From: Plantactinospora soyae
Lineage (GTDB): Bacteria; Actinomycetota; Actinomycetes; Mycobacteriales; Micromonosporaceae
Direction: 5' to 3'
Assembly (NCBI RefSeq): GCF_014874095.1
Contig: NZ_JADBEB010000001.1
Coordinates: forward strand, 6,510,001 to 6,574,000
DNA length: 64,000 bases
Part shown: one piece after another, positions 42,523-52,116 of the stretch
How the letters are laid out: each line of letters starts with the position of its first letter
Position numbering within the stretch: the stretch's first letter is position 1
The notes under the pieces: generated by a model
Database searches by the model: none
What the model was told of the DNA's origin: nothing
What the model saw: the letters and a program-made list of their open reading frames with translations, nothing else
Made by a program: the position numbers and the translations under genes

Positions 42523-43471
42523 TCGGAGCACGGCGGCGGCGGACGAACTGCCGGCGCGCCCGGCGGACCCGGGCGCGCCGCTGGGCCGCCGGTCCGACGC
42601 CGCCGGTCTCGGCCGGGCCCGGGCGGGCGGGTTCGTCCTGCCCAGCCTGGTGCTCATCGTGCTGTTCCTGGTCGTACCGGCGGTGTGGACCCTCTACCTC
42701 GGGGTGACCAACTACCGGTTGACCGGGCTTGCCGCGGCCGATCCGCAGGTGGTCGGGTTGGACAACTACGTCGCCGCGCTCGGCGACGAGCGGTTCCACA
42801 CCTCGCTCTGGCTGACCCTCCAGTTCGTGCTCGGTTCGGCGGTGCTCGGCCAGGCCGGGCTGGGTTTCGCCATCGCCTGGTCGCTGCGGGACCGGCGCGG
42901 GCCGGTACGCCGGGTGGTGGAGGCCCTGGTGCTGCTGGCCTGGATCCTGCCCAGCTCGGTGGTCGCGTTCCTCTGGATCGCGCTGCTCGACCGCGACGCC
43001 GGCACCCTCAACGCGCTGCTCGGGCTGCCCGGGACGGCCTGGCTCCTCGATCATCCGATGCTCTCGGTCATCCTGTTCAACACCTGGCGGGGTACGGCGT
43101 TCTCGATGATGCTCTACGCCGCCGCACTGCAGAACGTGCCGCCGTCGCACCTGGAGACCGCCCGGCTGGCGGGGGCGTCCACCTGGCAGCAGCTCCGCGA
43201 TGTCGTCTTTCCGCGCATCCGGGGCCACATCCTGACCAACCTGCTGCTGATCAGCCTCTGGACGTTCAACGACTTCACCCCGTTCCTGATCACGGCGGGT
43301 GGCCCGGAGCAGCGCTCCGAGATCCTTCCGGTGTACGTCTACAAGATCGCCCTCTCCGGCGGTGAGCTCGGCTTCGGCGCCGCGATCTCGTTCCTGATGC
43401 TGTTGATCAACTTGGTCATCGCCCTGGTCTACCTGCGCACCCTCGGCGAGCGGCGGAAGGCCCGGCGATGA
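42497..43471 (+). CDS. Sugar ABC transporter permease (MalF-like)
   Basis: GTG 42497 is chosen because GGAGGG lies eight bases upstream; this gives 324 residues and a 26-base overlap with the binding-protein gene. The protein has about six membrane helices and the EAA coupling motif near the end of the permease domain (LETARLAGASTWQQLRDVVF). The first 50 residues are proline/arginine-rich and cytoplasmic. It pairs with the next permease. Confidence 0.88.
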   Translation: MARTTSPPDRSTAAADELPARPADPGAPLGRRSDAAGLGRARAGGFVLPSLVLIVLFLVVPAVWTLYLGVTNYRLTGLAAADPQVVGLDNYVAALGDERFHTSLWLTLQFVLGSAVLGQAGLGFAIAWSLRDRRGPVRRVVEALVLLAWILPSSVVAFLWIALLDRDAGTLNALLGLPGTAWLLDHPMLSVILFNTWRGTAFSMMLYAAALQNVPPSHLETARLAGASTWQQLRDVVFPRIRGHILTNLLLISLWTFNDFTPFLITAGGPEQRSEILPVYVYKIALSGGELGFGAAISFLMLLINLVIALVYLRTLGERRKARR

Positions 43472-44325
43472 CGGGTCCGGCGGCGGAGGGAGCGACCATG
43501 ACGGGCAGCTGGCGGGGTGCGCTGGCCCTGATCGGCCGCTACACCTTCGTCTCCGTGGTGCTCGGCTTCTTCGCCCTGCCGCTGCTCTGGCTGGCCACCG
43601 CACCGTTCGACCGGACACCGACGATCACCACCTCGCTGCCCGAGTTCACCCTGGACAACTTCCGGGCCCTGCTGGACAACCCGTACGCGGTCCGGTCCCT
43701 GTGGAACTCGATCGTGCTGGCCGGCGGTACGGCAATCCTGGTGGTGACGTTCGCGGCGCTGGCCGCGTACGCGCTGAGCCGGGTCCGGATACCGGGCCGG
43801 GACGCACTCCTGTACGGCCTGCTGCTGCTCTCCTCGATCGTCACCGGTACGGCGACCATGGTGCCGCTGTTCGAGCTGGCGTTCCGGCTGAACCTGATCG
43901 ACTCCCAGTTGGGCGTGATCCTGATCCTCAGCGGCGGGCTGCTGCCGGCGGCCATCTTCATCCTGAAGGACTTCATGGACTCGACCCCGACGTCGTACGA
44001 GGAGTCGGCCCGGGTCTTCGGGGCGAGCCCGTTGCAGATCGTCCGGCACATCGTGCTGCCGGTGGTCCGACCCGGCCTGGCCACGGTGGCGGTCTGGGCG
44101 GTGGCCGGCGTCTGGGGCAACTTCCTGGTGCCGTTCCTGCTGCTGCGTAGCCCGGACAAGGCTCCGGCAGCGGTGATCATGTACACCCTCTACACCGAGG
44201 GGGGCCAGGCGAATCTCGCGCTGCTCTCCACCTTCTCGCTGCTCTACTCGCTGCCGGTCGTGCTCATGTTCGTCTTCGTGAGCAGTCGGTACGGCTTCCG
44301 GTTCCACGGAGGGATCAAGCGCTGA
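43468..44325 (+). CDS. Sugar ABC transporter permease (MalG-like)
   Basis: ATG 43468 overlaps the previous stop (ATGA) and gives 285 residues. An in-frame ATG at 43498 has GGAGGG seven bases upstream and could equally be the start; the ten extra residues carry no motif. Six helices are present, with the EAA motif EESARVFGASPLQIVRHIVL. The C terminus SRYGFRFHGGIKR is typical of MalG-type permeases. Confidence 0.9.
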   Translation: MTGPAAEGATMTGSWRGALALIGRYTFVSVVLGFFALPLLWLATAPFDRTPTITTSLPEFTLDNFRALLDNPYAVRSLWNSIVLAGGTAILVVTFAALAAYALSRVRIPGRDALLYGLLLLSSIVTGTATMVPLFELAFRLNLIDSQLGVILILSGGLLPAAIFILKDFMDSTPTSYEESARVFGASPLQIVRHIVLPVVRPGLATVAVWAVAGVWGNFLVPFLLLRSPDKAPAAVIMYTLYTEGGQANLALLSTFSLLYSLPVVLMFVFVSSRYGFRFHGGIKR

Positions 44326-45446
44326 TGTCCGCGATCACCCTGAGTCGACTGACCAAGGTCTACCCGGGCGGCGTCCGGGCCCTGGACGCGCTGGACCTGT
44401 CCATCTCCGACGGCGAGTTCTTCGCGTTGCTCGGGCCGTCCGGCTGTGGCAAGACCACGTTGCTGCGGACGATCGCCGGCCTGGAGGTGGCCACTGGCGG
44501 GACCGTCGAGATCGGCGGGCGGAACGTCACCAACCTCCAACCGGGCGTCCGCGACGTGGCCATGGTCTTCCAGGACTACGCCCTGTTCCCGCACATGACG
44601 GTCCAGGACAACATCGCCTACCCGCTGCGGATCAAGAAGGTGGGCCGGGCCGCCCGGCAGGACAAGGCCGCCGAGACCGCCGCCGAACTGGGCCTGTCCG
44701 CACTGCTCGACCGGCGTCCCGCCCAGCTCTCCGGCGGTCAGCAGCAGCGGGTCGCGCTGGCCCGGGCGATGGCCTGCCATCCGCAGGTGTTCCTGCTCGA
44801 CGAGCCGTTGTCCAACCTGGACGCCCGGCTCCGGCTGGAGGCCCGGACCTTTCTCAAGCGGTTGCAGCGGGAACTCGGGGTCACCTGCGTCTTCGTCACC
44901 CACGACCAGGCCGAGGCGCTGGCCTTGGCCGACCGGATCGCGGTGATGGACGGCGGCCGGATCCGTCAGGTCGGCACCCCGGTCGAGGTGTTCCGGCGGC
45001 CGGCGAACACCTTCGTGGCCGGGTTCATCGGCTCCACCCCGATGAACCTGCTCGACGCCGAGGTGACCGGCGACGGGATCACCGTCGCCGGGGTCCGGCT
45101 CGCCGTGCCCGAGGCGGCCCGTGGCCTGGTCGCCGACGGCGACCAGGTCGTCTACGGAGTACGCCCGGAGTACCTCGACCTGCACGCCGAGGCGGTGGAC
45201 GGCGCCCTGGCCGGCCAGGTCGTAGTGGTGGAGAACCTGGGCAGCAGCTCGCTGGTCTCGCTGGACCTTCCCGGTGCCGACGGATCGGCCGGCGTCAGCT
45301 GTCAGGTCGTGGTGCCGGAGGGCCGGGAACCGTCGCTCGGGGCCACCGGCTGGGTGCTGCCCCGGGAGGGACGTTCGCTGCTCTACCGGGACGGGGAACT
45401 CCTCGGTGCGCCCCGACCGGCTCCGGTGGCCGGGGTGCCGGCGTGA
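44325..45446 (+). CDS. Sugar ABC transporter ATPase (UgpC/MsmK-like)
   Basis: The 373-residue ATPase has Walker A GPSGCGKTTLLRTIAGL, Q-loop MVFQDYALFPHMTVQDN, signature LSGGQQQRVALARAM, Walker B VFLLDEPLSNLDARLR and H-loop VFVTHDQAEAL. A TOBE regulatory domain follows from about residue 240. Its one-base overlap with the permease and GTGA overlap with the PHP gene show that it belongs to this operon; many actinobacterial sugar operons lack their own ATPase, so its presence suggests a self-contained transporter. Confidence 0.92.
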   Translation: MSAITLSRLTKVYPGGVRALDALDLSISDGEFFALLGPSGCGKTTLLRTIAGLEVATGGTVEIGGRNVTNLQPGVRDVAMVFQDYALFPHMTVQDNIAYPLRIKKVGRAARQDKAAETAAELGLSALLDRRPAQLSGGQQQRVALARAMACHPQVFLLDEPLSNLDARLRLEARTFLKRLQRELGVTCVFVTHDQAEALALADRIAVMDGGRIRQVGTPVEVFRRPANTFVAGFIGSTPMNLLDAEVTGDGITVAGVRLAVPEAARGLVADGDQVVYGVRPEYLDLHAEAVDGALAGQVVVVENLGSSSLVSLDLPGADGSAGVSCQVVVPEGREPSLGATGWVLPREGRSLLYRDGELLGAPRPAPVAGVPA

Positions 45447-46648
45447 GCGCCCGGCGTACGGTGCACCGAGGGCGGTGGACCCTCGACGACCGGGCGGCCG
45501 AGGTGCTCCGGTCGGTGCCGGTGGAGGTCCCGGCCGGTACGGCTGCCCTGACGGTACGGCTGGACTATCCGCGTACCGCCGGAGTCCTGGATCTCGGCTG
45601 CCAGGGAGCGGCGGGCTTCCGGGGCTGGTCGGGCGGCGCCCGGGACGGCTACACCGTGGCCGTGGACTGGGCGACCCCCGGCTACCTGCCCGGCGCCCTG
45701 GAGCCTGGGCAGTGGCAGGTGCTGCTGCGGCTGCACCGGATCCCGCCGGAGGGCCTGGCGTACGAGCTGACCGTGACGACCGATCCGGATCGCCCGGCGC
45801 CACCCGAGGTCCCCGCCGTGCCGCCCGTCCCCGATCGCCCGGCCGGCCGGTCACTTCCGACCGTCGACGGGCTGCGCTGGCTCGCCGGCGACCTGCACGC
45901 GCACACCGTGCACAGCGACGGGACCAGCACCGTTCCCGAACTCGCCGCGCTGGCCGCCGGCCGGGGACTGGACTTCCTGGCGGTCACCGACCACAACACG
46001 GTGAGCCACCATCCGGAACTACCTCCGGCCGGCGCCCGATACGGCATCACGCTGCTGCCCGGCCAGGAGGTGACCACGGACCGGGGTCACGCCAACGTCT
46101 TCGGGCCGGTGGGCTGGATCGACTTCCGGGAGCCGCCGGACGAGTGGGTGGTCGCGGCGGAGCGGGGCGGCGGGGCGATCTCCATCAACCATCCGCTCGG
46201 CGCCGACTGCGCGTGGCGGCATCCGCTGCAGAACCGGCCCCGGCTGGCCGAGGTCTGGCACTCCGGCTGGTGGGACCGGACCTGGGGTGCGCCGTTGGCC
46301 TGGGCCCAGTCCTGGCGGCCCGATGTCGTACCGGTGGGCGGCAGCGACTTTCACCGTCCCGGGGACGGTCCGGTGATCGGCTCGCCCACCACCTGGCTGC
46401 TGGCCGAGCCCGACGACCTGCTCGGCGGGGTGCGGGCCGGTCGTACCGCCGTGTCGGCCGGGCCGGACGCACCGCTGCTGCTGCGGGTCGGCGACGAGTT
46501 TCTCGCGCTGGACGCCGACGGCACCGTCCTGGTACGCCCCGACGGCGGTCGCCGGGTGGTGCACGGTGACCGGGTGCTGCTGCCCGGGGCCGACGGGTTG
46601 CACCTGCTCGAGTCGTACCGGACGGAGGTGGTCGCGCTGTGCGCGTGA
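45443..46648 (+). CDS. PHP-domain metal-dependent hydrolase (CehA/McbA-like)
   Basis: The 401-residue protein has an N-terminal beta-rich domain (about residues 1-140) and a PHP phosphoesterase domain starting WLAGDLHAHTVHSDGTSTVP near residue 150. Further metal ligands are in VTDHNTVSHH, ISINHPLG and VGGSDFHRPG. PHP proteins cleave phosphate esters using two or three metal ions; CehA/McbA members act in related hydrolyses. In this operon a sugar phosphate or phosphodiester is a reasonable substrate. GTG start overlaps the ATPase stop as GTGA. Confidence 0.83.
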   Translation: MSARRTVHRGRWTLDDRAAEVLRSVPVEVPAGTAALTVRLDYPRTAGVLDLGCQGAAGFRGWSGGARDGYTVAVDWATPGYLPGALEPGQWQVLLRLHRIPPEGLAYELTVTTDPDRPAPPEVPAVPPVPDRPAGRSLPTVDGLRWLAGDLHAHTVHSDGTSTVPELAALAAGRGLDFLAVTDHNTVSHHPELPPAGARYGITLLPGQEVTTDRGHANVFGPVGWIDFREPPDEWVVAAERGGGAISINHPLGADCAWRHPLQNRPRLAEVWHSGWWDRTWGAPLAWAQSWRPDVVPVGGSDFHRPGDGPVIGSPTTWLLAEPDDLLGGVRAGRTAVSAGPDAPLLLRVGDEFLALDADGTVLVRPDGGRRVVHGDRVLLPGADGLHLLESYRTEVVALCA

Positions 46649-47691
46649 CGACGGACGTGCCGGAGCCCGGCGACCGACTGGTGGCCTTCGGCGCCTCGAC
46701 CCCGGGCGCCCGCGGATCCGGTGCCGTACCGGCGATCGACATGCCGGTTCCGCTGGCTTCGGCGAGGCCCGTTCCGGTGGCTTCCGACTGGCGGGTCCGG
46801 GTCGCGAACGCACCGGTCAGCTTCGGCATCTACCGGGCGGACTCGGCACCGCTGGGCCCGGAAGACCTGCTCGCCGGACTCGCCGGGGCGGGATACCGGG
46901 GCGTCGACAGTGGACCGATCGGCTACCTCGGCACCGGCGTACGGCTCGCCCGGCGGCTGGACCGGGCCGGGCTCGGCCTGGCCGGTGGCTGGGTCGACCT
47001 GCGGTTCGCCGATCCGGACGGGTTCGCCGCCGACCTGCCCGGCCTGGACGCCGCGCTGGACGTCTTCGCCGCCGTGCCCGTCGACGACGACCGGTTCGCG
47101 CCCCGGCCGACGCTGGCCTGCCCCGGCACTCCGGCCCGGTTCGCCCGGCCCGGCCTTCCGGTCGACCCGGCCCTGGCCCTGCCGGCCGGGATGTGGCCGG
47201 ACTTCGCCACCCGGGTGCAACGGGCCGCCGACCGGTGCCGGGAGCGCGGGTTCGAGCCGGTGTTCCACTACCACCTCGGCACCGACGTGGAGACCGGGGC
47301 GGAGGCGGACCGGCTGCTGGAGCTGACCGACGTCTCGGTGTGCCTGGACACCGGTCACCTCTGGTTGGCCGGCGGCGACCCGGTGGCGGCGGTACGTCGC
47401 TGGGGCGCACGGATCCGCCAGGTGCACGTCAAGGACGCCGATCGGACCACGCACGGCCGGGTCCGGGCGGCCGGCGGTGGACTGGCCGAGGTGGTGGCGG
47501 CCGGCGGGTTCTGCCGGCTGGGCGCGGGCGGGGTGGACGTCGCCGGAGTGCTCGCCGCGCTGCGCGAGGTCGGCTACACCGGCTGGCTGGTGGTGGAGCA
47601 GGATGCTCCGGCGGGGCGCCCCGACGTGCCCGCGATGCTGGCCGAGCAGCGGGCCAACCGGGCGTACCTGCGCGGGCTGGGCCTGCCATGA
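46639..47691 (+). CDS. Sugar phosphate isomerase/epimerase (IolE-like TIM barrel)
   Basis: GTG 46639 overlaps the PHP gene by ten bases and gives 350 residues; ATG 46741 is possible because the barrel begins only near residue 53 (WRVRVANAPVSFGIYRA). AP-endonuclease-2-type features include VFHYHLGTDVETG, the metal-site VCLDTGHLWLAGG and RQVHVKDADR. Family members include inosose dehydratase and hydroxypyruvate or sugar isomerases. Paired with the Gfo/Idh/MocA gene it could process an imported sugar or inositol-like compound. Confidence 0.82.
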   Translation: MRVTTDVPEPGDRLVAFGASTPGARGSGAVPAIDMPVPLASARPVPVASDWRVRVANAPVSFGIYRADSAPLGPEDLLAGLAGAGYRGVDSGPIGYLGTGVRLARRLDRAGLGLAGGWVDLRFADPDGFAADLPGLDAALDVFAAVPVDDDRFAPRPTLACPGTPARFARPGLPVDPALALPAGMWPDFATRVQRAADRCRERGFEPVFHYHLGTDVETGAEADRLLELTDVSVCLDTGHLWLAGGDPVAAVRRWGARIRQVHVKDADRTTHGRVRAAGGGLAEVVAAGGFCRLGAGGVDVAGVLAALREVGYTGWLVVEQDAPAGRPDVPAMLAEQRANRAYLRGLGLP

Positions 47692-48857
47692 CCTCGGCGG
47701 AGCGGATCAGGGTGGCGGTGGCCGGGCTGGGCGTGATCGCGCGGACGGTGCATCTGCCACTGCTGGAACGCCGCCGCGACCTGTTCGACCTGGTGGCCGT
47801 CGCCGACCTGTCGGCGCAGCGCACCCGGGAGCTGGGCCAGCGCTACGGCGTACCGGCGGAGCGCCGCTTCCGGGACGGCGCCGAACTGCTCGACGCCGGT
47901 GGATTCGACGGGCTGCTGCTGCTCACCTCGGGCTCGCACGGAGCGCTCGCCGCGGCGGCGCTGCGCCGGGGCGTACCGGTGTGCTGCGAGAAGCCGCTCG
48001 CGTACACCCGGGCCGAGACGGTCGAGCTGGCGGCGCTGACCGAGCCGGCCGGTCCGGCCGGCAGCGCCGAACGACCCGGGTTGATGGTCGGCTACATGAA
48101 GCAGTACGACCCGGCCGTCGCCGAACTGGCACGCCGGCTCGACGATCTGGGCGGCGCGGCGGCGGTGCACTCGGTCGAGGTGACGGTGCTGCATCCGAGC
48201 GGGGAGCGGCAGCTCGACTACCGCCGGCTGCCACCGTCGCCGGCCGACGTGGACCCGGACCGGGTCCGGGCGCTCCGCGACGCCGCCGACGGGCTGTTGC
48301 GGGCCGCGGTCGGGTCGGATCCGTCCGCCCAGGCGCTGTACCGGATCATGATCAACAGCATCTCGCACGACCTGTCACTGCTCCGGCTGCTCACCGGCGG
48401 CCCGTCCACGGTGGACCACGTGGCGCTCTGGCCGGCCGAGCCGGCGCCGGGGCGGGAGCCGTCGGTGGAGATCAGTGGTCGGCTGCCGGCCGGCGGGCGG
48501 TACGCCATCCGCTGGTTGTACCTGCCGGAGCATCCGGAGTACCGGGAGACGTTCACCCTGCACCACGCCGGGGGCTCGGCCGAACTGGTCTTCGGAACGC
48601 CGTACCGGTTCGACCTGCCGACCACCCTGACGCTGCGGGACGGGACCGACGGCGTGCGGCAACGGTCCGGATTCCCGGGTACGGCCTCGGGGTTCGAGCG
48701 GGAACTGGTCGCCTTCCACGCGATGGTCACGGCCGGCACGCCGCCCCGGACCGGTGTGGCCGGCGGCGCGGCCGACATCGCGACGAGTCAGCAGGTGGTC
48801 CGTCGGTTCGGGGAAGGAACTCCGGCGGCGGTGGGCGGAGAGGCGGCGAGCGGATGA
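47688..48857 (+). CDS. Gfo/Idh/MocA-family oxidoreductase
   Basis: The 389-residue protein has a Rossmann start (RVAVAGLGVIARTVHLPLL) and the family motif CEKPLAYTRAETVEL near residue 105, containing the conserved EKP lysine. The C-terminal half is the usual alpha/beta substrate domain, here with a helical insertion around SPADVDPDRVRALRDAADGL. It oxidises or epimerises sugar derivatives using NAD(P). ATGA overlaps bind it to both neighbours, so it acts in the same pathway as the isomerase and mannosidase. Confidence 0.88.
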   Translation: MTSAERIRVAVAGLGVIARTVHLPLLERRRDLFDLVAVADLSAQRTRELGQRYGVPAERRFRDGAELLDAGGFDGLLLLTSGSHGALAAAALRRGVPVCCEKPLAYTRAETVELAALTEPAGPAGSAERPGLMVGYMKQYDPAVAELARRLDDLGGAAAVHSVEVTVLHPSGERQLDYRRLPPSPADVDPDRVRALRDAADGLLRAAVGSDPSAQALYRIMINSISHDLSLLRLLTGGPSTVDHVALWPAEPAPGREPSVEISGRLPAGGRYAIRWLYLPEHPEYRETFTLHHAGGSAELVFGTPYRFDLPTTLTLRDGTDGVRQRSGFPGTASGFERELVAFHAMVTAGTPPRTGVAGGAADIATSQQVVRRFGEGTPAAVGGEAASG

Positions 48858-51769
48858 CGGCGGAGAGACGGGCGACGGCGGCCGAGCGGCTGACCATCGT
48901 GGTGGTGCCGCACACCCACTGGGACCGGGAGTGGTACGAGCCCTTCCAGCGCTTCCGGCTTCGGCTGGTCGCCCTGCTCGACGAGGTGTTCGAGCGGATG
49001 GAACGCGACCCGCGCCAGCGGTTCACCCTGGACGGGCAACTGGCCGCGGTCGACGACTACCTGGAGGTACGTCCGGAGCGGCGGGACCAGGTCGCCGCCC
49101 TGGTCGCCGACGGCCGGCTGGCGGTCGGACCGTGGCAGATCCTGCTGGACGAGTTCCTCTGCTCCGGCGAGAACATCGTCCGCAACCTGGAACTCGGGTT
49201 GCGCCGGTCGGCCGGGTTCGGCGGCGCCATGCCGGTCGGCTACCTGCCCGACATGTTCGGTCACGTCGCCCAGATGCCGCAGATCCTGGCCGGTGCCGGG
49301 CTGGCCCATGCCTGCGTCTGGCGGGGCGTTCCGGAGCGGGTCCGTACCTCCGCCTTCGCCTGGATCTCGCCGGACGGCACGGCGATCCGGACCGAGTACC
49401 TGCACGGCGGCTACGGCAACGCCGCCGGCCTGGTGGACAACCCGGCGCTGGTGACCCGACGCGCCGCCGAACTGGCCGAACGGCTGTCCGGTTGGCGGCC
49501 CGAGGGCGGCTCGGCGACCCCGATGCTGGCGATGTACGGCGCCGACCACGGCGCCCCGGCGGCGAACACCCCCGACCTGCTCGCCGGGGCGGCCGAGCAG
49601 ACCGGCCTGCGCCTGCGGGTCGGCACCCTGGCCGAGTACTTCGCCGACCAGCCGACGGAGGTGACCGGCCTGCCGGAGGTACGCGGCGAACTGCGCTCGC
49701 ACGCCCGGGCCAACATCCTGCCCGGGGTCTACTCGGTCCGGGCACACCTGAAGCAGGCGATGGGCCGGGCCGAGCGGTGTGTCGAGCGGTACGCGGAGCC
49801 GATGGCCGCACTCTGGTACGACTCCTCCGCGCAGCGCTTCCTGGACATGGCCTGGGTACGGCTGATCGAGGCGAGCTGCCACGACTCGGTGACCGGCTGC
49901 GGTTGCGACGAGACGGCCGAGCAGGTGGCCACCCGGATCGCCGAGGCGGAACAGCTCGGCCGGGCGGTGCACGACCTGGTCGGCGCCCGGCGTGCGGCCC
50001 AAACTCCCCGGGACGGCCACCTCGTGTTCAATCCGACGCCCCGGCCCCGGACCGCCCTGGTCCGACTGGACGTGGCGCTGCCCTCGGTCGGGGCACCGGT
50101 GGCGTTGGAGACCGGGGCCGGTGCGGTCGTACCCACCCAGCGGCTCGGGGTGACGCCCACGGTGCTCGCCGACGACTGGTACGACGAGCCGGCCCTGCCG
50201 ATGGTGCTGGCCCGGGTACACGGCGTCGAGCTGTACGGACAGGAGATCACCAGGTGGTCGGTGTCGTCGCCGGAGGAGGAGAACGCCGGCAGCCCGGCTT
50301 CCCCGCACCCGGCCTCGTCGAGCGGCCGCCCTCCCCGGTCCGGAACGCTCACCTTCCACGTCGCCAGCCACGGCGACCCGGAGTTCGACGTCGCCCAGGT
50401 GCGCGCCGCACTGGCCGCCGCCACGGCGGCCCCGGACGGTGCCGCCCGGGACGAGGTGTCCGGTCCGGACCGCGGCGTGCCCGGCCGGGACCGGCGCTGG
50501 CGGGTACGGATCCTCGCCGAGCCACGGGCGGCGGTCGCCGCCCTGGTCGAGCTGCCCGCGCTGGGTTGGACCAGCGTACGACCGGTGCCGGTGCCCGCAT
50601 CGATCATCGCTTCGCCGTCGTCGGTGGTCGCCCGGGGGCGGATGCTGGACAACGGCCTGCTCCGCGTCGACGTGGCCGACGACGGCACCCTGCTGCTGCG
50701 CACGCCGGACGGGCTGCGGGTCGACGGGATCGGTCGGATCGTGGACGGTGGCGACGTCGGAGACAGCTACAACTACGCGGCACCGGCGACGGACGCGCTG
50801 ATCGACAAGCCACAGTCGGTCCGGACCGCGATCCTGCACGAGGGGCCGATCGTCGCGGTGCTGGACGTGCTGCGTACCTACCGGTGGCCGGTGGGCGCGG
50901 AGCCGGCGGCGGGGACCCGGTCGGTGCGTACCGAGTCGGTCACCGTGGCCACCCGGCTGGAACTGCGGGCGGGTGAGCCGTTCCTGCGGGTGGCGACGAG
51001 TTTCGACAACCGGTCGGAGGACCATCGGGTACGGCTGCACCTGCCGCTGCCGTCCCGGGCCGACACGTCGTACGCCCAGGGGCAGTTCGCGGTCGTCGCC
51101 CGGGGACTGACCAGCGAGGGCGGGGGTGGTGAGGTGCCGTTGCCGACCTATCCGGCGGCCGGGTTCGTGGCGGCCGGCGGACCGGACGGCTCGCTGGCGG
51201 TGCTGTTGACCCAGCCGAGCGAGTACGAGTTGGTCGACGGCGGACGTGAACTGGCGCTGACCCTGCTGCGGTCGATCGGCATGCTGTCCCGGAACCGGAA
51301 CGCGATGCGGGACGAGCCGGCCGGGCCACAACTGCCGACGCCGTTGGCGCAGTGCCGGGGGGAGCGGACCGCCGAGTTCGCCCTGCTGCCGTTCCGGGGA
51401 GGCTGGCACGCCGCGGGGGTGTCGGCGGCGGCCGAGGCGTACCGGCACGAGGTGCTGGCGTTCGCCGGTGCCGGACCAGCGGGTGGGGAGCTTCCGCCCG
51501 ACCGCGCCGGCCTGTGGGTGGACGGCGACGGCGTGGTGCTGACCAGCGTCCGGGACCGGGACGGCCGGGTCGAGGTACGGGTGGTGGCGGAGCATCCCCG
51601 GGACACGACGGCGATCGTCGGCGCCGGTCGCCGGCTGTCGGCGGCGCGCCGGGCCGACCTGTTGGGTCGACCCGGCGCGATCCTGCCGATCGGTGCCGAC
51701 GGCGCGGTACGACTGCCGCTACGGGCCTGGGAGATCGCCACCGTGCAGCTCGATCTCGACGCGCCGTAG
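48854..51769 (+). CDS. GH38 alpha-mannosidase
   Basis: The 971-residue glycoside hydrolase family 38 enzyme has the zinc-binding VVPHTHWDREWYEPFQRF near residue 20 and the nucleophile Asp133 in GYLPDMFGHVAQMPQIL. Later zinc or substrate residues are in MYGADHGAP and the central helical domain (AALWYDSSAQRFLDMAW, ASCHDSVTGCGCDET). The C-terminal beta-sandwich domains follow. No signal peptide is present, so it should act in the cytoplasm on imported mannosides. It is the last gene of the sugar operon. Confidence 0.92.
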   Translation: MTAERRATAAERLTIVVVPHTHWDREWYEPFQRFRLRLVALLDEVFERMERDPRQRFTLDGQLAAVDDYLEVRPERRDQVAALVADGRLAVGPWQILLDEFLCSGENIVRNLELGLRRSAGFGGAMPVGYLPDMFGHVAQMPQILAGAGLAHACVWRGVPERVRTSAFAWISPDGTAIRTEYLHGGYGNAAGLVDNPALVTRRAAELAERLSGWRPEGGSATPMLAMYGADHGAPAANTPDLLAGAAEQTGLRLRVGTLAEYFADQPTEVTGLPEVRGELRSHARANILPGVYSVRAHLKQAMGRAERCVERYAEPMAALWYDSSAQRFLDMAWVRLIEASCHDSVTGCGCDETAEQVATRIAEAEQLGRAVHDLVGARRAAQTPRDGHLVFNPTPRPRTALVRLDVALPSVGAPVALETGAGAVVPTQRLGVTPTVLADDWYDEPALPMVLARVHGVELYGQEITRWSVSSPEEENAGSPASPHPASSSGRPPRSGTLTFHVASHGDPEFDVAQVRAALAAATAAPDGAARDEVSGPDRGVPGRDRRWRVRILAEPRAAVAALVELPALGWTSVRPVPVPASIIASPSSVVARGRMLDNGLLRVDVADDGTLLLRTPDGLRVDGIGRIVDGGDVGDSYNYAAPATDALIDKPQSVRTAILHEGPIVAVLDVLRTYRWPVGAEPAAGTRSVRTESVTVATRLELRAGEPFLRVATSFDNRSEDHRVRLHLPLPSRADTSYAQGQFAVVARGLTSEGGGGEVPLPTYPAAGFVAAGGPDGSLAVLLTQPSEYELVDGGRELALTLLRSIGMLSRNRNAMRDEPAGPQLPTPLAQCRGERTAEFALLPFRGGWHAAGVSAAAEAYRHEVLAFAGAGPAGGELPPDRAGLWVDGDGVVLTSVRDRDGRVEVRVVAEHPRDTTAIVGAGRRLSAARRADLLGRPGAILPIGADGAVRLPLRAWEIATVQLDLDAP

Positions 51770-51788
51770 CCGGCCTCCGCTGGCAGGG

Positions 51789-51995
51789 TCACTTCGAGGG
51801 TTGGGGCACGTCACACTCGAGTTCGGGGTTCAGGCCGACGTAGTTCAGCGGGCCCGCGATGACCGTCACGACGGTGGTGCCGACCTCGGCGCAGTTGTCG
51901 TTGTCCCGATCGAAGTATCCGCGTTGTCCGGCCGCGATCGCGCCGATGATCAGCCAGATCAATACGATGACGCCGCCTACCGATCCGTACCGCAT
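51789..51995 (-). CDS. Small membrane protein
   Basis: The 68-residue protein has one N-terminal helix (VGGVIVLIWLIIGAIAAGQR) followed by an acidic segment with FDRDNDNCAEVG and a second hydrophobic stretch (GTTVVTVIAGPLNYVGLNP). Two cysteines lie outside the first helix. Proteins of this pattern occur widely in actinobacteria without assigned function. GGGAGGC is suitably placed before the ATG. Confidence 0.72.
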   Translation of the reverse strand: MRYGSVGGVIVLIWLIIGAIAAGQRGYFDRDNDNCAEVGTTVVTVIAGPLNYVGLNPELECDVPQPSK

Positions 51996-52116
51996 GAGAG
52001 CCTCCCAGCTAGGGAATGGGTTCGAGCCCGGCGTGGGGATCCACCGGGTTCGAGGACCCTGATACCCATTCCCGGATCACGCGCAAACGCCCGTAGCCGG
52101 CGGCGTCCGGTCCGGC

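Noticed and set aside
48788-51595. Minus-strand open frame of 935 codons opposite the GH38 gene
   Set aside because: Antisense shadow with biased composition and no domain; the GH38 frame carries all catalytic motifs.
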